Assembly: GCA_964424805.1 (NCBI GenBank)
Contig: CAYRKH010000011.1
Span: forward strand, 6,529 to 70,528
Source of the DNA: IDS-8 sp964424805
GTDB taxonomy: Bacteria; Pseudomonadota; Gammaproteobacteria; Steroidobacterales; Woeseiaceae
Length of the DNA stretch: 64,000 bases
Reading direction: 5' to 3'
Shown piece by piece: positions 61,404-64,000 of the stretch. The notes below the pieces were generated by a model. That model saw only the letters and a list, made by a program, of their open reading frames with translations, had not been told where the DNA came from and did no database searches. The translations under genes and the position numbers were made by a program. Position 1 is the stretch's first letter. Each line of letters starts with the position of its first letter.

Positions 61404-62113
61404 TTATTTGAGAGGCCTTACTCTATACGGCACGCGCATGTAGACACGATCAGTGATAGCTGTCGAGGTGTGCCCAAGTCGGGCGGATGCCTCTTGCAAT
61501 GACTCGCTATCGCTAGCGCTCTTTGCACGAATGTCGTGGAACGTGAACTTCTGTATGCCTTTTTTCGCTGCCTTATTCATCAGCCGTCGCCAGTTAGCTG
61601 CGAATCCGGGTCCCGAGTACTGCTTTCCCTGGCGGGTCCGAACTAGATAATAGCCCGGAAGTTGTGGCCGCAGCTTCTTGGCTCGGCTGATCACCTCATT
61701 CAGTTCGTCGGTGTAGTCGAACAGTAGCCCTTTATTCGTCTTGCTGGTCTTCACTAGCAAGCCTTCTTCAGTCAGGCTATCCCGGGTCAGGTTCAGAATG
61801 TCGCCCCTGCGCAGACCGGTCAGCAGAGCGAGGTCCATGGCGACTTGCAGCGGTGGGATGGCCAGTTCACGTACTGCCAGGAATTCCTTGTCGGTCACGT
61901 ATCGGTCCCGCGGCTTGCTTTTGGGCTTCTCGATCCCGCGCGCCGGATTCTTGGTCGCTGCCCCCCAGCGAATCGCCTTCACAAATACGTGCCCAAGCAG
62001 GGTCACATCGTGTCGGGCTGCCGTAGGGAAGGCTGACCGCTCATCCATGTACTGATAGATCATCTGCTGGGTCATGTCGTCAGGCAGCATGTGCCCGAAC
62101 GCTATAGCTAACC
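61404..62113 (-). pseudogene. Tyrosine integrase, C-terminal half (split by IS3 element)
   Basis: Codes for the catalytic domain: TGLRRGDILNL (first Arg), FHDIRAKSASD (His-x-x-Arg), LGHTSTAITDRVYMR (His and Tyr nucleophile). An apparent ATG at 62135 lies in the IS and is an artefact. The upstream 263 bases (63318-63580) encode the rest. Removing the IS and one AACC copy joins the halves in frame to 322 residues (junction GQLTRLAIAFGHML). Confidence 0.93.
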
Positions 62114-62127
62114 CGTACGCTTCCCCG

Positions 62128-62943
62128 TCAAGCACACAGTTCTAAAGTAGAGTTTCCGGCCCTTTCGACCTGCCGTCGGAACATGGCAGGCGGTATTCTT
62201 CCCAAGCTGTCGTGCGGCCGTTCTTCGTTGTACTCCGTCATCCAGTGACGCGTGATCTCGCGGACCTGGCCCAGTGACTCGAACAGGTAAGCGTCGAGCA
62301 CTTCATGGCGAAAGGTCCGGTTGAAGCGTTCGATGTAGGCATTCTGATTCGGCTTTCCCGGCTGAATGTAGTTGAGCGCGATGCCATTGCTTTGGCACCA
62401 ATCAGCAAACACCTGTGACAGATACTCCGGACCGTTGTCGACCCGGATCGCCTTTGGCTTTCCGCGCCATTCGATCAGCTGATCCAGCGTCCGCACGACT
62501 CTCGCGCCCGGGATCGAGGTGTCAATGACGATGTCCAGGATCTCGCGAACGCCCTCATCGAGCACGTTCAAGGTGCGAAAACGGCGGCCGTGGTACAGCG
62601 TGTCGCTCATGAAGTCCATCGACCAGTGGACGTTCGGGCGCGCCTCGACCGCCATCGGCTGCTGTACGCGCTTCGGCAGGCGGCGTTTCGTGCGTCTTGG
62701 CAGGTTCAGCTTCATCAACTTGTATACGCGGTAGACTCGCTTGTGATTCCAGCAATGGCCGTTGAGCCGTAGTCGGTCGTAGCACTTCCAGAAGCCCCAG
62801 CGGGGCCGTTTCTCGACCAGGGCGTTCAGCGCCGCGACGATCTCCTCGTCCTGCCGGGGCCCGGTTGCCGCCCGATACCAGCTCGAGCGCGACAGCTGGA
62901 TCGCCGCGCAGGCTCGCGATCGACTCAAGCCGTGTTCGGCCAC
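62128..62943 (-). CDS. IS3-family transposase OrfB (DDE)
   Basis: 271 residues from GTG 62943. The rve DDE domain carries the first Asp in HWSMDFMSDTL, second in IRVDNGPEYL, and Glu in NAYIERFNRTFR. An upstream helical segment follows the orfA slip site, and the reading frame (AAA GCT CTG AGG) is open to 62988, so a frameshifted OrfAB product is normal. The stop lies inside the left IS end. Confidence 0.93.
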   Translation of the reverse strand: MAEHGLSRSRACAAIQLSRSSWYRAATGPRQDEEIVAALNALVEKRPRWGFWKCYDRLRLNGHCWNHKRVYRVYKLMKLNLPRRTKRRLPKRVQQPMAVEARPNVHWSMDFMSDTLYHGRRFRTLNVLDEGVREILDIVIDTSIPGARVVRTLDQLIEWRGKPKAIRVDNGPEYLSQVFADWCQSNGIALNYIQPGKPNQNAYIERFNRTFRHEVLDAYLFESLGQVREITRHWMTEYNEERPHDSLGRIPPAMFRRQVERAGNSTLELCA

Positions 62944-62978
62944 CAGAAAATGCGCCGCTTCGCGCTTCTCCGGCGGCC

Positions 62979-63244
62979 TCAGAGCTTTTTTTCGATCAGG
63001 TCTTTCAGCGCGTAGTTTTCCCGGGCCAGCTCCGCATACATGCGCTTGTACTGCGACAGCTCGCCTCCATTTCCTTGAGCCGCTTCAGCTCGGAAGCGCT
63101 CATGCCCCCGTATTTGCCTTTCCAGTTGTAATAGGTCGCATCGCTGATGCCGTGGCGCCGGCAGATCTCTTTGACTTTGGTCCCCGCATCCGCCTCTTTC
63201 AGGATCGAAACGATCTGGCTTTCCGTGAATCGGCTGTTCTTCAT
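62979..63244 (-). pseudogene. IS3-family transposase OrfA with frameshift
   Basis: Starts ATG 63244 with a helix-turn-helix (MKNSRFTESQIVSILKEAD, EICRRHGISDATYYNWKGKYGG). Near 63063 one base is missing: the frame MEA-SCRSTS departs from the expected ELSQYKRMYAELARENYALKDLIEKKL, which is intact in the next frame and ends at 62979. Sequencing error or real inactivation cannot be told apart. The A7 run at 62992-62986 is a separate programmed site. Confidence 0.85.
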
Positions 63245-63317
63245 TGTTGTCTCCTCGCAGTGATATCCTGCCAGAAAACTCCAACTTCAGCCTGTGTCAG
63301 ATTGGGGGAAGCTTACG

Positions 63318-63580
63318 AACCGAGTCAACTGACCCGCTTCACATTTCCGCGTGGATTCGGCTTTGTGCGGAGTGACGTACAGACTGTACTTCTCGATCAC
63401 CTGAGCCAGCGTCGTGCATGCACGGCCCGTATCGGTCATTTCGGCGTACTTCCCCATGGCCTTCACGTACTCACGGCCCAGCGGGTGCCACTTGCCGGAA
63501 GCATCGACGTAGTAGTAAGCACCACGCCTGATGTACATTCGCAATGGCAGATGGCGGTCTGAGCGCCTACGCATTCCCAT
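63318..63580 (-). pseudogene. Tyrosine integrase, N-terminal half
   Basis: Starts at ATG 63580: MGMRRRSDRHLPLRMYIRRG then AYYYVDASGKWHPLGREYVKAM, the usual first domain of phage-type integrases. It continues to CEAGQLTR, where the IS begins. The frame then reads on into the IS and stops at 63287. It belongs with 61404-62113; together they were one 322-residue enzyme. Confidence 0.92.
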
Positions 63581-63665
63581 GAGCCTGCTCCGTAATGGGT
63601 CTCGACTTATCGTGACTGTTTCCGGCGGCGGAGCAATGGGCCCGTAAGGCAGCGAAATCCGGCTT

Positions 63666-64000
63666 TGTCAACGTCGGTTGAAAACTGACCCCCTTTTGAC
63701 CGAAATCGTCGGAATAAAATTGACCCCCTCCCGATGCTGACATCCGTCAGCGCGTCTTCTTGCCGGCCATCCCGGCCTTGCGTTTGTCCTTGAGCCGATA
63801 GCTGTCGCCGCGGATGTTGACGATATGCCCGTGATGCAGCAGCCGATCCAGGAGCGCGGCGGTCAAGGTCGTGTCGTCAGCCAACGCGCTTGCCCAGTCC
63901 GAGAACGCCAAGTTGGACGTCAGGATAATTGAACCGCGCTCATAACGCTTGGCGATGACCTGAAACAGCAGGTTGGCCTCTTCGCGTCCGAACGGCAGAT
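63666..64000 (-). mobile_element. End of an IS21-type element, runs off the window
   Basis: Contains the 3' end of an istB-like gene, followed by two copies of a TTGACCCCCT-like motif (63687-63693 region and 63719-63729) and TGTCAACG at 63666, features of IS21-family ends. The tip coordinate is approximate, and the rest lies beyond 64000. Confidence 0.6.
63747..64000 (-). CDS. IstB-type transposition helper ATPase, 3' part
   Basis: Incomplete: the last 84 codons. Read from the edge: LPFGREEANLLFQVIAKRY, then SIILTSNLAFSDWASAL, LTAALLDRLLHHGHIVNIRG and a basic end KKTR. This is the sensor/C-terminal part of IS21-family IstB. The N-terminus and Walker motifs lie beyond the window. Confidence 0.88.
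   Translation of the reverse strand, partial: LPFGREEANLLFQVIAKRYERGSIILTSNLAFSDWASALADDTTLTAALLDRLLHHGHIVNIRGDSYRLKDKRKAGMAGKKTR

Larger units (their letters stand above)
62114..63317 (-). mobile_element. IS3-family insertion sequence, 1204 bases
   Basis: Inverted ends 62114-62139 and 63292-63317 (26 bases, matching at 18 positions, tips CGTACGCTTCCCC and CGTAAGCTTCCCC). Flanked by 4-base target duplications AACC at 62110-62113 and 63318-63321, as in the IS407 group. It inserted into the tyrosine integrase. It carries orfA and orfB with an A AAA AAG slippery heptamer at 62991-62985. Confidence 0.93.

Noticed and set aside
61404..62135. A complete short integrase beginning at the ATG near 62135
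   Set aside because: The first residues (MLDGEAYG) are read from the IS end; the real N-terminal half is at 63318-63580.

Overview
The window is GC-rich, densely coded DNA that looks like a gammaproteobacterial chromosome. The supporting genes are a pspF/pspABC envelope-stress locus, proteobacterial gshA, a large two-part FadE, an ExeA/GspB pair, a DUF2845 protein, REP elements and sigma-54 control. I cannot name the species. A run of 10 N at 42229-42238 marks an assembly gap, so this is a draft or metagenome scaffold.

Layout. 71-1770: ABC-2 exporter. 1857-6248: PLP/amino-acid block (DSD1-like enzyme, RidA, YggS; on the other strand a dipeptide epimerase and a Ser/Thr dehydratase). 6308-10709 (minus): GspB, ExeA/GspA-type ATPase, DinB, IspA. 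10846-15591: a mevalonate operon (mevalonate-diphosphate decarboxylase, phosphomevalonate kinase, a fused HMG-CoA reductase::mevalonate kinase, IPP isomerase), with HMG-CoA synthase nearby on the minus strand (16027-17523). Together with IspA this runs from HMG-CoA to farnesyl diphosphate. 17618-22522: DUF4286/DUF3667 membrane protein, FadE, malate dehydrogenase. 22723-24841: self-regulated GntR/ABC operon. 24944-28018: psp locus with a sigma-54 promoter. 28478-30931: GGDEF/EAL protein. 30932-31698: a non-coding, strongly structured repeat region. 31699-38024: bactofilin, DUF2845, gshA, two unknown anchored proteins, an FAD reductase and a quinone reductase. 38053-44458: SLC13 transporter, two unknown proteins, prolyl aminopeptidase (containing the gap), dihydroorotase. 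44846-49564: three-gene 2-oxoacid:acceptor oxidoreductase. 49878-52716: sigma-factor operon and a class V aminotransferase. 52844-56231: metal (zinc-type) uptake operon without its ATPase. 56239-58221: DNA glycosylase, membrane dipeptidase and a 34-residue membrane peptide.

From about 58274 to the end the window is a mobile island at a tRNA-Arg(UCG) locus. It holds a truncated 5' tRNA copy, an intact tRNA, a PstI/BsuBI-type restriction enzyme with a converging methyltransferase, a tyrosine integrase split by a complete 1204-bp IS3-family element (AACC target duplication; removing the IS restores the reading frame), and the end of an IS21-type element running off the window.

The most notable system is the mevalonate cluster with its HMGR::MVK fusion, because most gammaproteobacteria make isoprenoids by the DXP route. 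Many gene pairs here are coupled by NTGA overlaps. That pattern also supports a CTG start for the sigma factor at 50246.
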